Shown here: piece by piece, positions 33,625 to 42,722 of the stretch | Numbering within the stretch: position 1 is the first letter of the stretch | Layout of the letters: every line of letters starts with the position of its first letter | DNA from: HLUCCA09 sp965277275 | GTDB taxonomy: Bacteria > Pseudomonadota > Alphaproteobacteria > Rhodobacterales > Rhodobacteraceae | Length of the DNA stretch: 64,000 bases | NCBI GenBank assembly: GCA_965277275.1 | Contig: CBDICG010000002.1 | Coordinates: forward strand, 2,170,001-2,234,000 | Direction of reading: 5' to 3' | Program-made: the position numbers and the translations under genes | Notes under the pieces: model-generated | The model's input: the letters and a program-made list of their open reading frames with translations, nothing else | Databases searched by the model: none | Told to the model about the DNA's origin: nothing

Positions 33625-35151
33625 ATGGATATCTTTTCGGACCTGATGATGGGGCTCTCGGTCGCCGTCACACCGATAAACCTTCTGTACCTCCTGATCG
33701 GTGCCTTCGTGGGCATGATCGTTGGCGTGATCCCGGGGTTCGGTCCTTCGGCGGGTCTTGCCATCCTGCTGCCGGTGACCTTCGGGATGGACCCGATCGG
33801 CGCCATCATGATGCTCGCGGCGATCTATTACGGGGCCATGTACGGCGGCACGATCACGTCGATCCTGCTCAACACGCCCGGCGAAAGTGCGACGGTCGCC
33901 TCCACGTTCGATGGCTTCCCGCTGGCCAAGAAGGGCCGTGCCGGGCCCGCGCTCGTCATGCAAGCTGCAGCCTCCTTCGTGGGCGGTACGGTCGGCGTCA
34001 TCCTCATCACCATCCTCGCGCCGCTTTTCGCGCAAGTGAGCCGCAGTTTCGGACCGCCGGAATACTTCCTGCTCGCCATGATGGGGATGCTGACGCTCCT
34101 TGTGATGATCGGTTCGAACTGGAAGCTGGGGGTGATCTCGGCCCTGATCGGCTTTGCCCTGGGCACCGTCGGCGTCGATCTCGAAACAGGGCAGGGCCGC
34201 TACACCTTCGGCTCGGCGGAACTGATCGGCGGGATCTATTTCATCCCGATCGCTATCGGGCTCTTCGGCCTCGGTGAGCTGTTCTACGCGTTTTACAACG
34301 GTCTGCACAAAACCGGGACAGGCGGGATCGTCCAATACGACAAGGAAGAGCGGTTCTGGCCCACGGCGCAGGATTGGATTTCGACCCGGATGACGATGGT
34401 GCGATGCTCGATCCTCGGCTTCGTCGTCGGGGTGATCCCGGGCGCGGGCGCAACCATCGCCTCGCTGATGGCCTATTCCACCGAGCGGTCAGTCTCGAAG
34501 AACAAGGAGAATTTCGGCAAGGGCGAGATGGCGGGCCTCGTTGCCCCCGAAACGGCCAACAACGCCGCCTCGTCGGGCGCGATGATCCCGCTTCTCACCC
34601 TCGGCATCCCCGGATCGGCCTCGACAGCCGTCCTCCTGGCCGCGTTTCTCCTCTGGGGCCTGCGCCCCGGCCCGCTCTTCATGGAGCAGAACCCCGAATT
34701 CGCCTGGGGCCTCATCGCATCGATGTACCTCGGCAACATGGTGCTGCTTGTCATCTCGATCTTCGCGATCCCGCTCTTCGTGCAGATGATCAAGGTGCCC
34801 TACCGGATCCTCGGCCCCAGCGTCGTGGTGGTCTGCGCGCTTGGCACCTTCAGCGTCCATGCCAGTTTCATCGAGACCTACCTGATGTTCACCGCGGGCA
34901 TCGTTGGCTTCTTCATGCGGCTCTACGGCTTTTCTCCGGCGGCCCTCGTTCTCGCGCTCGTATTGGGCCCGCTTGCCGAGGAAGCGCTACGCCAGACCAT
35001 GACCATTTCACGGGGCTCGTTCGGGATCTTCTTCGAGCGCACGCCGTCCCTTGCCATCATCTGCGTGACGGTCGCACTCCTTGTGCTGCTGCCGTTCCTG
35101 AACAGGTTCGGCAACACGGATGCGGGAGAGGCCGAGAAGGCGGGAAGCTGA
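33625..35151 (+). CDS. tctA: Tripartite tricarboxylate transporter permease TctA
   Basis: A 508-residue protein with about 11-12 membrane segments and the TctA signature blocks IVGVIPGFGPSAGLAILLPVTF, YGAMYGGTITSILLNTPGE and the second-half copy GVIPGAGATIASLMAYSTER. It is the large transport subunit of the sodium- or proton-coupled carboxylate importer. Stop and next start are only four bases apart. Confidence 0.95.
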   Translation: MDIFSDLMMGLSVAVTPINLLYLLIGAFVGMIVGVIPGFGPSAGLAILLPVTFGMDPIGAIMMLAAIYYGAMYGGTITSILLNTPGESATVASTFDGFPLAKKGRAGPALVMQAAASFVGGTVGVILITILAPLFAQVSRSFGPPEYFLLAMMGMLTLLVMIGSNWKLGVISALIGFALGTVGVDLETGQGRYTFGSAELIGGIYFIPIAIGLFGLGELFYAFYNGLHKTGTGGIVQYDKEERFWPTAQDWISTRMTMVRCSILGFVVGVIPGAGATIASLMAYSTERSVSKNKENFGKGEMAGLVAPETANNAASSGAMIPLLTLGIPGSASTAVLLAAFLLWGLRPGPLFMEQNPEFAWGLIASMYLGNMVLLVISIFAIPLFVQMIKVPYRILGPSVVVVCALGTFSVHASFIETYLMFTAGIVGFFMRLYGFSPAALVLALVLGPLAEEALRQTMTISRGSFGIFFERTPSLAIICVTVALLVLLPFLNRFGNTDAGEAEKAGS

Positions 35152-35155
35152 GCGG

Positions 35156-36178
35156 ATGGAACGCCTTGGCGAAGACGCGCTGACGGAGCTGGTCATCGCG
35201 GCGTTTCAGGCCGCATCCATGCGGCCCGACATGGCCGACGATGCGGCGCGGATGCTGGTCACTGCCGAGATGATGGGTATCAGCACCCACGGCCTCGCGC
35301 GCGTCGCCTCCTATGTCGACCGTCTGCGCGACGGCGGCGTGAACCCCGCGGCAGAGCCGGTCATCGAAGCCCCGGCCCCGGCGCTTCGCCACGTCGACGG
35401 CCAGCATGGGCTTGGGGCCGCAGTCGCCCTGCGTGCCACCCGGGCCGCGATCGAAGCGGCACACGAGGTGGGCATGGGCGCGGCCTTCTGCCGGGCGTCG
35501 ACGCATCTGGGCGCGCTGGCGCCGCACCTTCTCCAAGCGGCCGAGGCGGGATGTGCGGCGGTCTTCACCACCAACACCGCGCCGATGATCGCGGCCCCAG
35601 GCGGGCGTGCCGCGATCATCGGCAACCAGCCCGTGGGCATCGCGCTCCCCGACGCCACGGGGCGACACCTGATCCTCGATATCGCGCTCTCCGTCGCCGC
35701 CCGGTCCAAGGTGCGTCGTGCCGCGGCGACGGGCGAGCCGATCCCGGACACCTGGGCGACAGATGCCGAAGGCCGCCCGACGACCGATGCCGCTGCCGCG
35801 ATGAAAGGGCAAATGCAGGCGATCGGAGGCGCCAAGGGAGCCAACCTGTCGCTCGCGCTCGACCTGCTCACGGGGCTTCTGGCGGGGTCATCTATCCTGT
35901 CGGAGATCCCGAACGCGAATGTCGACACATCGGCCGTTGCCAATGTCGGTCACGCGTTCCTCGTGATCGATGTTGCGCTGCTCACCCCACAAGAGACCCT
36001 GTCCGCAAGGCTCGCGGATGGCCGCGCGCTCCTGCGCGACAGCGCGGCGGCGGATGCCGATCCCGGGCCGAGGTTGCCGGGGGATAGGGCGCTCGCCGCC
36101 CTGACGGCGGCACGCGCGACGGGCGTGGCGGTTGCGCCGGACATCCTGGAGCAGCTGCGAGAGCTTGCCCGCGCCTAA
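35156..36178 (+). CDS. Ldh family (malate/L-lactate/ureidoglycolate-type) dehydrogenase
   Basis: A 340-residue NAD(P)-dependent dehydrogenase of the Ldh_2 family. The active-site motif MGISTHGLARVASYVDRL carries the conserved His, followed by DGQHGLGAAVALRATRAAIEAA, the RASTHLGAL block and the nucleotide-contact region TTNTAPMIAAPGGRAAIIGNQP. It oxidises a 2-hydroxy acid or related substrate. It is the last gene of the TctCBA operon, so it probably acts on the imported carboxylate. The ATG at 35156 is preferred to a start inside tctA. Confidence 0.87.
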   Translation: MERLGEDALTELVIAAFQAASMRPDMADDAARMLVTAEMMGISTHGLARVASYVDRLRDGGVNPAAEPVIEAPAPALRHVDGQHGLGAAVALRATRAAIEAAHEVGMGAAFCRASTHLGALAPHLLQAAEAGCAAVFTTNTAPMIAAPGGRAAIIGNQPVGIALPDATGRHLILDIALSVAARSKVRRAAATGEPIPDTWATDAEGRPTTDAAAAMKGQMQAIGGAKGANLSLALDLLTGLLAGSSILSEIPNANVDTSAVANVGHAFLVIDVALLTPQETLSARLADGRALLRDSAAADADPGPRLPGDRALAALTAARATGVAVAPDILEQLRELARA

Positions 36179-36221
36179 GCGGCTCAAAGGCACGCCTCAT
36201 TCCGCCCACAGAAAAGCGCGC

Positions 36222-36282
36222 ACGTCAGGCAAGCCGTCCGCGCCTGACGTACAGGCGCGGACCGAAGCGCAGGTCCGTGCCT
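36222..36282. terminator. Two tandem hairpins between convergent genes
   Basis: ACGTCAGGC (36222-36230) pairs perfectly with GCCTGACGT (36242-36250), and AGGCGCGGACC (36253-36263) pairs with GGTCCGTGCCT (36272-36282) with one G-U pair. They stand between the Ldh-type gene and the convergent aminotransferase gene, whose stop codon overlaps the second hairpin. There is no T-run; a role as bidirectional transcript end is likely but unproven. Confidence 0.5.
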
Positions 36283-37549
36283 AGGCTGCCTCGGCGATCT
36301 CGCGGATCGCCTGCAGGAACTGCGCCACCTCCGTCTCACTGTTGTAGTGGCACATGGACACGCGGATCGCGGCGGGCAGCCCCAGCGGATCGAGGATGTT
36401 GCCCGAGTAATGGTCTGCCTTCCGCGTATGGGTGCGGATGCCCCGCTTGCGGAGTTCCGTCACCACGTCGGGGGCGTCCAGCCCATCGACCGTGATCGAT
36501 ACGAGGCCCTCCCGCTTGGGGTTGTCGACGCCGCCGATGATCGTCACCTCGGACATGTCGGCGAGCCCCATCTGGTTGCCGGTGCCGTGGATCATCGCAT
36601 CGGTCAGGGCCATTTCGTGGGCGTGGATGGCCTCGCCAGCCGCCACGATACGGGCGCGGCGGTCGCTCTCGTCCGATACCTCGCCCCCCAGCCAATCGAA
36701 GTAGTCGACGACGTCGGAGAAGGTCACATACGCGCCGGTGTCCCGCGTGCCGAATTCCCACGGCTCGCCGGGCGCGCCGATCAGGTGCTCGTGCTTGAGG
36801 GCATCGAGCCTGTCCGACACCCACGCGACGCCGTAGCCGTGGCGCGAGAAGACCTTGTAGGGCGACACCACGTAGCCGTCGACGTCGTAGCTTGCGAGGT
36901 CGAGCCGACCATGGGCGGCGTGCTGGATGCCATCGACGATGATGAAGCAGTCCGGCGCGACCTTGCGGATCTCTGCCGCGATCGCGCCTACGTCCACGCC
37001 CATGCCGGTGACGGGCGAGGTGTGCAGGATGGTCGCCACGCGGGTGTCCGGCGTGATTTCGGCCGTGTAGTGCTCCGGCCCGACGGAGCCGGTGTCGTCG
37101 TCATGGGCGACGAGAACATGGGGTTTGCCCATGACCTCGGCCCAATGGGCCGCCGCACTTCGGGTTGCCGGGTGTTCCAGCGTGCTGCCGAGGATCCGGC
37201 CCTCGGGCGTCGCGACGCAAGCCGTCCGGATCAGGCGGAAAAGCAGTTCCGTTCCGCTCTCGCCCACGAAGAACCGGCCACCGGGCGCGTTGAAGAATAC
37301 ACCCATGTCGGCCTTGGCCTTGTCGATCAGGGCGACGAGAGCATGGGCAGCCGGGTTGTCACGCCCCTGGTTGTCGGGGATCGCGGCGAACTTGGCCGAG
37401 GTGTCGACCACGGAGTTCAGGGTCAGCGCGCCGCCCGCATTCTCGAAGAACACCCGCTCGCCTTCGAACGGGCAGGTGTCGACATGGGCGAAGCGGGCGC
37501 GGATCTCGGAGAGCAGGTTGGTGTCGATCTGGCGAGTGTTGTCTGTCAT
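36281..37549 (-). CDS. Aminotransferase class V-fold protein (cysteine desulfurase-like)
   Basis: A 422-residue PLP enzyme of fold type I. It shows VFFENAGGALTLNSVVD at the start, GESGTELLFRLIR at the cofactor phosphate site, VDGIQHAAHGRLDL with the PLP-contact Asp/His, and the Schiff-base lysine in VSPYKVFSRHGYGVAWV. It lacks the mobile Cys loop expected of housekeeping IscS-type enzymes, so an aminotransferase, lyase or epimerase role is as likely as sulfur release. It is the last gene of the CaiB operon and overlaps the thioesterase by four bases. Confidence 0.82.
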   Translation of the reverse strand: MTDNTRQIDTNLLSEIRARFAHVDTCPFEGERVFFENAGGALTLNSVVDTSAKFAAIPDNQGRDNPAAHALVALIDKAKADMGVFFNAPGGRFFVGESGTELLFRLIRTACVATPEGRILGSTLEHPATRSAAAHWAEVMGKPHVLVAHDDDTGSVGPEHYTAEITPDTRVATILHTSPVTGMGVDVGAIAAEIRKVAPDCFIIVDGIQHAAHGRLDLASYDVDGYVVSPYKVFSRHGYGVAWVSDRLDALKHEHLIGAPGEPWEFGTRDTGAYVTFSDVVDYFDWLGGEVSDESDRRARIVAAGEAIHAHEMALTDAMIHGTGNQMGLADMSEVTIIGGVDNPKREGLVSITVDGLDAPDVVTELRKRGIRTHTRKADHYSGNILDPLGLPAAIRVSMCHYNSETEVAQFLQAIREIAEAA

Positions 37550-38016
37550 TGGCTAGGCATTTTCCATGTGGCCGTTGCGAGTGCGGCGAGTTTTCCATCG
37601 GGTCCCATGAGCCGGCTTTCCATGAAGGACAACGTGCGTCCCTTCTTGGTGAAGCGGCCTTCGCACGTCACGAGGCCCTCCATCACCGGGCGCATGAATT
37701 GCACCTTGAGTTCAATGGTGGCGCCGGGCCCGGCGATCTTCTTCACGAGATGTCCCATCGAGATATCCATGGCCGAAGCCATCGCGCCGCCGTGCAGGGA
37801 GCCTTGCGGATTCCTCAGCATGTCCGTGACCGGAAAGGTCAGGCGGCAGATCTCCTTTTCAGCGTCCGGGACACCCTCGGGCAGGTATTCGAAGCTCAGG
37901 CCCAGGAATCGCGCAAGAAAGAAGGTCTCGAAATCCTGAGCGTGATTGTCGAGAGCTTCTTCGAAATGCGCGCGCGCCTGGGCCTCGTCGATGCGGGTCG
38001 CTGTCTCCACCGCCAT
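37546..38016 (-). CDS. PaaI family thioesterase (hotdog fold)
   Basis: A 156-residue hotdog-fold protein with the PaaI-type active-site segment RNPQGSLHGGAMASAMDISMG (Gly-rich loop and helix), followed by the strand VQFMRPVMEGLVTCEGRFTKKG. It hydrolyses acyl-CoA thioesters. Its ATG and stop overlap neighbouring genes by one and four bases, so it is tightly coupled to the enoyl-CoA hydratase and the aminotransferase. Confidence 0.85.
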   Translation of the reverse strand: MAVETATRIDEAQARAHFEEALDNHAQDFETFFLARFLGLSFEYLPEGVPDAEKEICRLTFPVTDMLRNPQGSLHGGAMASAMDISMGHLVKKIAGPGATIELKVQFMRPVMEGLVTCEGRFTKKGRTLSFMESRLMGPDGKLAALATATWKMPSQ

Positions 38017-38801
38017 CAGGCCCCCACGAATTGCGGCTTGCGCTTCTCGAGGAAGGCGCGGCGGCCTTCGATGTAGTCCTGGCTGTCAAAGCAGGCCTTC
38101 ACGCGCCGGTCGCACTCCGCAAGATCGCGCTCGCTTTCTGGCAGCACGGTCTGGCCGACGATGAACTTCACCGACGCCACCGTCATGGGGGCGTTGGCAG
38201 CGATCATCTTGGCGGTGTCCTCGGCCGCCTCGGCCACCGTGCCGTCCGCGACGACGCGATTGACGAGGCCCATGATCCGCGCCTCCTCGGCATCGAAGCG
38301 CCGTGCGGTAAAGAAGATCTCTTTCGCGAAAGACGGGCCGACCACGTTCACGAGCCGCTTGATGCCGGGATAGCCGTAGCCGAGCCCCAGCTTCGCGGCG
38401 GGCACTGCGAAGTTCGAGCCTGCACCACAGATCCGCAGATCGCAGCTCAGCGACAGCGCGACACCGCCACCGATACAGAACCCGTCGATCTGGGCGATGG
38501 TCGGTTTTGGGAAGGCTTCGAGCTTGTCATAGACGCGCTTCGTCGTGGCGTTGTAGTGGGCGACGGCTTCTTCGCTGGCGCGCTCGCTCTCGAATTTCGA
38601 GACATCGGCGCCCGACACGAACGCTTTCCCACCGGCACCCGACAGGATCAGGATGCGGACAGTGGGATCCTCGGCAAAGCGGCCGAGCGCCTCTTCGACG
38701 GCTTCCCACATCTCCAGCGAAACGGCGTTCCGCTTCTCGGGCTGATTGAAGATGATCCGGGCGATCTCGCCGGACTGTTCGGTGATGATTTTGTCGGTCA
38801 T
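38016..38801 (-). CDS. Enoyl-CoA hydratase/isomerase family protein
   Basis: A 261-residue crotonase-fold protein with the CoA-binding and oxyanion-hole blocks GGKAFVSGADVSKFE and IDGFCIGGGVALSLSCDLRI, followed by PAAKLGLGYGYPGIKRLVNVVG. The residue after GYPG matches the position often taken by a catalytic Glu but is not obviously acidic, so hydratase activity is less sure than CoA binding. It is the second gene of the CaiB operon. Confidence 0.85.
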   Translation of the reverse strand: MTDKIITEQSGEIARIIFNQPEKRNAVSLEMWEAVEEALGRFAEDPTVRILILSGAGGKAFVSGADVSKFESERASEEAVAHYNATTKRVYDKLEAFPKPTIAQIDGFCIGGGVALSLSCDLRICGAGSNFAVPAAKLGLGYGYPGIKRLVNVVGPSFAKEIFFTARRFDAEEARIMGLVNRVVADGTVAEAAEDTAKMIAANAPMTVASVKFIVGQTVLPESERDLAECDRRVKACFDSQDYIEGRRAFLEKRKPQFVGA

Positions 38802-38818
38802 GGAGTGCGTCCCCGCGG

Positions 38819-40057
38819 TTAGATTGTGCCCTGGTCCTTCATGGCGGCGATCTCATCGTCCGAGTAGCCGATCTCTTTCAGGATGGCCTTGGAATGCTGG
38901 CCGGCAAGCGGCGGCGGTGATGCGATCTGGCTGGGCGTACGGCTCATGATGATGGGCTGACCAACGAGCTGGGTTTCCCCGCGCTCCTGGCTGGTGACGG
39001 GCTGGGCAAGGCCGAGGTGGTGCACCTGCGGGTTGTCGAAGACCTGCCCGATATCGTTGATCTCACCGGCCGGGACGCCGGCTTCGTTCATGATGTCGAT
39101 CCACTCGGCCGTCGTGCGGGTGACCGTGATGGCCTCGATTTCCTCACCCAGCGCATCGCGGTTCTCCGACCGGGCCGGGGCGGTGCCGTAGCGCTCGTCC
39201 TCGGTCCAGTCCTCGCGGCCCATGGCGGCGGCGAAGCGCTTCCAGATTTCCTGTCCCGCGACCGCGAGGTTCATGTGCCCATCCTTGGTCTTGAACACGC
39301 CCGTCGGGATCGACGTGGGATGGTTGTTGCCCGCCTGCTTCGGCACATCGCCGTCCATCAGGAAGCGGGCCGCCTGGAAATCGAGCATGAAGACCTGCGC
39401 CTGCAGGAGTGACGTCTGGATCCACTGTCCCTTGCCGGACTGCGCGCGCTCCATCAGTGCGATCAGGATACCCTGCGCGGCGAAAAGGCCGGCGCACAGA
39501 TCGGCGATCGGGATGCCGACGCGCATCGGCCCTTCGCCGGGCTTGCCGGTGATCGACATCAGACCGCCCATGCCCTGCGCGATCTGGTCGAAGCCGGGGC
39601 GCGCGGCCAGTGGGCCATCTTGCCCGAAGCCTGAGATCGAAGCGTAGACGAGCCCCGGATTGTCGGCCGAGAGCGTTTCGTAGTCGATGCCTAGCCGCTT
39701 CTTCACGCCCGGGCGGAAATTCTCGACGATCACATCGGCGGTCTTTGCCAGTTTCCTGAATGCGGCACGTCCCTCGTCCGATTTCAGGTTCAGCGTCACC
39801 GACCGCTTGTTGCGGTGCAGGTTCTGGAAATCCGGACCGGACCGTGGCCCGCCAAGCTGGGCGGTGTCCACTGGTGTCTCGATCTTGATGACGTCTGCGC
39901 CCCAGTCGGCGAACTGGCGGACGCAGGTGGGGCCGGAGCGGACCCGCGTCAGATCGAGGACACGGATGCCCTTGAGCGCCGTGCTCGGGAGCGGAAGCGC
40001 GGCATCGGTGCCTGCGCCCTGCATGTCGTCTGAAGCCTCCTGTGCGGCCCGCGCCAT
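38819..40057 (-). CDS. CaiB/BaiF family CoA-transferase
   Basis: A 412-residue class III CoA-transferase. It shows KGIRVLDLTRVRSGPTCVRQFADWGADVIKIE, the LNLKSDEGRAAFRKL segment, GFGQDGPLAARPGFDQIAQGMGG and the catalytic Asp region PIADLCAGLFAAQGI. It moves CoA between carboxylates and so would activate a substrate for the downstream crotonase. The ATG at 40057 is chosen because GGAGGAG precedes it; the longer frame runs back across the operator. It is the first gene of the operon, divergent from the GntR gene at 40169. Confidence 0.92.
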   Translation of the reverse strand: MARAAQEASDDMQGAGTDAALPLPSTALKGIRVLDLTRVRSGPTCVRQFADWGADVIKIETPVDTAQLGGPRSGPDFQNLHRNKRSVTLNLKSDEGRAAFRKLAKTADVIVENFRPGVKKRLGIDYETLSADNPGLVYASISGFGQDGPLAARPGFDQIAQGMGGLMSITGKPGEGPMRVGIPIADLCAGLFAAQGILIALMERAQSGKGQWIQTSLLQAQVFMLDFQAARFLMDGDVPKQAGNNHPTSIPTGVFKTKDGHMNLAVAGQEIWKRFAAAMGREDWTEDERYGTAPARSENRDALGEEIEAITVTRTTAEWIDIMNEAGVPAGEINDIGQVFDNPQVHHLGLAQPVTSQERGETQLVGQPIIMSRTPSQIASPPPLAGQHSKAILKEIGYSDDEIAAMKDQGTI

Positions 40058-40122
40058 AATGCTCCTCCATTGGCAAATGCGATGACGGTAGAAATATGCT
40101 AAACGTTGGGGATTAGCAATAT

Positions 40123-40142
40123 GATTGTTGATTGTTGACAAA
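40123..40142. promoter_or_regulatory. Candidate GntR operator B (shared 20-bp motif)
   Basis: This site lies in the 111-base gap between caiB-like (reverse) and GntR (forward) genes. GATTGTTGATTGTTGACAAA matches the reverse-strand reading of 31228-31247 at 16 of 20 positions, including ATTGTTGACAA-type half sites spaced alike. It also contains TTGACA, so an operator overlapping a -35 box is possible. It ends 26 bases before the regulator's start codon. Confidence 0.6.
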
Positions 40143-40168
40143 AATGCGGTGTCGGGAGATGTAACAGC

Positions 40169-40867
40169 ATGACGATCACGGCCAGAACAATCGGACAGGG
40201 GCGGGCAACGCTTGCCGGAGAGGTGCGCGATGAAATCGAGCGCATGATCGTCGAGGGCGATCTTGGCGCCGGGGAAAAGCTCAATGAGCTCGCGCTGTCC
40301 AACGCCATGGGCGTGAGCCGGGGCACGGTGCGCGAGGCGATCCGGTCGCTCGCGGATTCCGGGCTGATCGACCTGATCACAAATCGCGGCGCGTTCGTTC
40401 ATGAGACAACGCTCACCGAAATCCGGAACCTCTATGAGCTACGGGGTGCAATCTTCGCGCTCGCCTGCGCGTCGTCCGCGCGGCGGGTGAAGGAGGGCGC
40501 GGCACCAGACCTGCCCGATGCGCTCGCACGCAACATCGACGAGATGGAAGGGACGCTTGGGGACAGCGATACCGAGACCTATTACAGGCTCAATATCGAG
40601 TTTCACGACCTGCTTCTCGCAGGTGCGGGCAACCCGCGCGCCAAGTCCATGTACGACAACCTCGTCAAGGAGATGCACATCTTCCGGCGTCGGGGCCTGT
40701 CTGTCGCGACCAATATCGCCCGCTCGCTCGACGAGCATCGCGCGATCAGCAATGCAGTGGTGATCGGCGATGCCGAAACAGCGCGCAAAGCGGCCGAAAC
40801 CCACATCGTCGAGGGGCTCTCCCGCTACATGAAGATCGCCGAAAAAGAAGATGCCGGCGCCACCTGA
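40169..40867 (+). CDS. GntR family transcriptional regulator (FCD domain)
   Basis: A 232-residue regulator with the winged helix EVRDEIERMIVEGDLGAGEKLNELALSNAMGVSRGTVREAIRSLADSGLI and an FCD effector domain (LNIEFHDLLLAGAGN, DEHRAISNAVVIGD). The recognition helix (MGVSRGTVREAIRSL) closely resembles that of the 31267 regulator (MGVSRAPVRDAARSL), which fits the matching operators. It stands between the CaiB operon and matB. Confidence 0.9.
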   Translation: MTITARTIGQGRATLAGEVRDEIERMIVEGDLGAGEKLNELALSNAMGVSRGTVREAIRSLADSGLIDLITNRGAFVHETTLTEIRNLYELRGAIFALACASSARRVKEGAAPDLPDALARNIDEMEGTLGDSDTETYYRLNIEFHDLLLAGAGNPRAKSMYDNLVKEMHIFRRRGLSVATNIARSLDEHRAISNAVVIGDAETARKAAETHIVEGLSRYMKIAEKEDAGAT

Positions 40868-40901
40868 GGCGCGCTCCGGCTCAATGTGAGGACGTTCCCC
40901 C

Positions 40902-42428
40902 ATGACCAACCCGCTGTATGATGCGCTGTTTGCCTCGCATGAGCGAACTCCGACGCCGTTCCTGCATTTGGCGGACGGCTCGACCGTCACACACGGCGCC
41001 TTCCTCGAAGACGTGGGCAGAACGGCCAACGCGCTCAGGGAGCTGGGGGTCGCGCCGGGGGATCGCGTCGCTGTTCACGTCACGAAGTCGCCGCAGGCGC
41101 TGGCGCTCTATGCCGCCTGCGTGCGGGCGGGGGCGGTCTTCCTGCCGCTCAACACCGCCTACACGCCGCGCGAGCTGGAGTACTTCGTCGGTGATAGCGG
41201 TGCCGCGCTTTTCGTCTGCGATACCGGCGAGGAGCAGGATCTGAGCGCGATCGCCGCAAAGGCTGGCGCCGTGCTCAAGACACTGGATGGCGATGGCAAC
41301 GGCACCCTGACAGACGTCGTCATAGCTCAGGACCCGGCCTTTGAGACGGTCCCGCGTGCGGCAGATGATCTCGCGGCCCTGCTCTACACCTCGGGCACCA
41401 CCGGGCGCTCCAAGGGGGCGATGCTCACCCACGCGAACCTCTTGTCGAACGCCGAAGCCCTCGTCGAAACGTGGCGCTTCACCTCGGACGACGTCCTGCT
41501 CCACGCCCTGCCGATCTTCCACAGTCACGGGCTCTTCGTGGCGACGAACGTCATGCTCCTGGCTGGCGGGTCGATGATCTTCCTGCCCAAATTCGATCTC
41601 GAAACCGTTCTCGCCCGTTTGCCGGACGCGACGACGATGATGGGGGTGCCCACTTTCTACACGCGGCTCTTGGATGACCCCCGGTTTGACAAGGATCTCA
41701 CTGGTCACATGCGCCTCTTCATCTCCGGCTCCGCCCCGCTGCTGGCGGAGACGCACAAGCAATTCGAGGAGCGCACCGGCCACCGCATCCTCGAACGCTA
41801 CGGCATGACCGAAACGTCGATGAGCACATCGAACCCCTACGACGGAGAGCGCCGCGCCGGAACGGTCGGCTTTCCATTGCCGGGTGTCGAGGCCAAGATC
41901 TGCAACCCCGAAAGTGGTGTCGATATGCCCACAGGCGAGATCGGCGTTCTTTGGGTGCGCGGGCCGCATGTGTTTAAGGGCTACTGGCAGATGCCCGAGA
42001 AGACGCGCGAGGAGCTGATGGAGGACGGATGGTTCATCACCGGCGATCTCGCGCTGATCGACGAGCGCGGCTACGTCCATATCGTCGGGCGTGGCAAGGA
42101 CCTCATCATCTCCGGCGGCTACAACATCTACCCCAAAGAGATCGAGCTCTACCTCGACGCTGTGCCCGGCGTGAAGGAAAGCGCGGTCATCGGTGCGCCC
42201 CACCCGGACTTCGGCGAGAGCGTCGTGGCCGTTCTTGTCCCCGAAGCCGGGGCCAGCGTGGATCTGGCCGAGATCGAGGGGCTGGTGCGCCGTGACCTCG
42301 CAGGCTTCAAGCGCCCGCGGCGGATCGAGATCGCGGAGACTCTACCGCGCAACACCATGGGTAAGGTGCAAAAGAACCAGCTGCGCGAGCAGTTTGCCGA
42401 TTCCTTCCAGCTGGTGGCTGGGGCCTGA
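40902..42428 (+). CDS. matB: Malonyl-CoA synthetase (acyl-CoA synthetase family)
   Basis: A 508-residue adenylate-forming enzyme. It shows the P-loop-like LLYTSGTTGRSKGAMLTHANL, the MatB-typical stretch RYGMTETSMSTSNPYDGERR and AGTVGFPLPGVEAKI, the hinge GDLALIDERGYVHIVGRGKDLII and the C-terminal catalytic Lys region LPRNTMGKVQKNQLRE. Known homologues activate malonate with ATP and CoA; methylmalonate is an alternative. No malonyl-CoA decarboxylase (matA) is nearby, so the product may feed synthesis or another route. It follows the GntR gene by 34 bases. Confidence 0.88.
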   Translation: MTNPLYDALFASHERTPTPFLHLADGSTVTHGAFLEDVGRTANALRELGVAPGDRVAVHVTKSPQALALYAACVRAGAVFLPLNTAYTPRELEYFVGDSGAALFVCDTGEEQDLSAIAAKAGAVLKTLDGDGNGTLTDVVIAQDPAFETVPRAADDLAALLYTSGTTGRSKGAMLTHANLLSNAEALVETWRFTSDDVLLHALPIFHSHGLFVATNVMLLAGGSMIFLPKFDLETVLARLPDATTMMGVPTFYTRLLDDPRFDKDLTGHMRLFISGSAPLLAETHKQFEERTGHRILERYGMTETSMSTSNPYDGERRAGTVGFPLPGVEAKICNPESGVDMPTGEIGVLWVRGPHVFKGYWQMPEKTREELMEDGWFITGDLALIDERGYVHIVGRGKDLIISGGYNIYPKEIELYLDAVPGVKESAVIGAPHPDFGESVVAVLVPEAGASVDLAEIEGLVRRDLAGFKRPRRIEIAETLPRNTMGKVQKNQLREQFADSFQLVAGA

Positions 42429-42678
42429 AGCTTTTCCGGCCGGTCGTGTTCGAGCTCTCGACCATCGTGTAAGCGCAGCGCGCCTGATCCGAGGTGATTG
42501 CGCGTCTCTATCGGGAGTTGCCTCTCCATGCCCGGCGCCTGAGGCCGCCACCGCTGCGCGGCTCGCGTTTGAAAGCGGGGGAGCGCAACCGCCGAAACTT
42601 TCCGATCCATCGCACGAGACCAAGGGGCGCGACGTGGCGACGCCTCTCTGGGCGCTTGGATTATCGGAAGGAATGCTT

Positions 42679-42693
42679 TTAGGTGATCGCTAA
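42679..42693. promoter_or_regulatory. Candidate LacI-type operator upstream of the LacI gene
   Basis: TTAG (42679-42682) and CTAA (42690-42693) form the outer arms of an imperfect 15-base palindrome with TGATC inside, 29 bases before the regulator's ATG. LacI-family proteins often autoregulate through such sites. Weak evidence by eye only. Confidence 0.28.
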
Positions 42694-42722
42694 CATTCGG
42701 TCGCACGCATAAGGATACCTGC

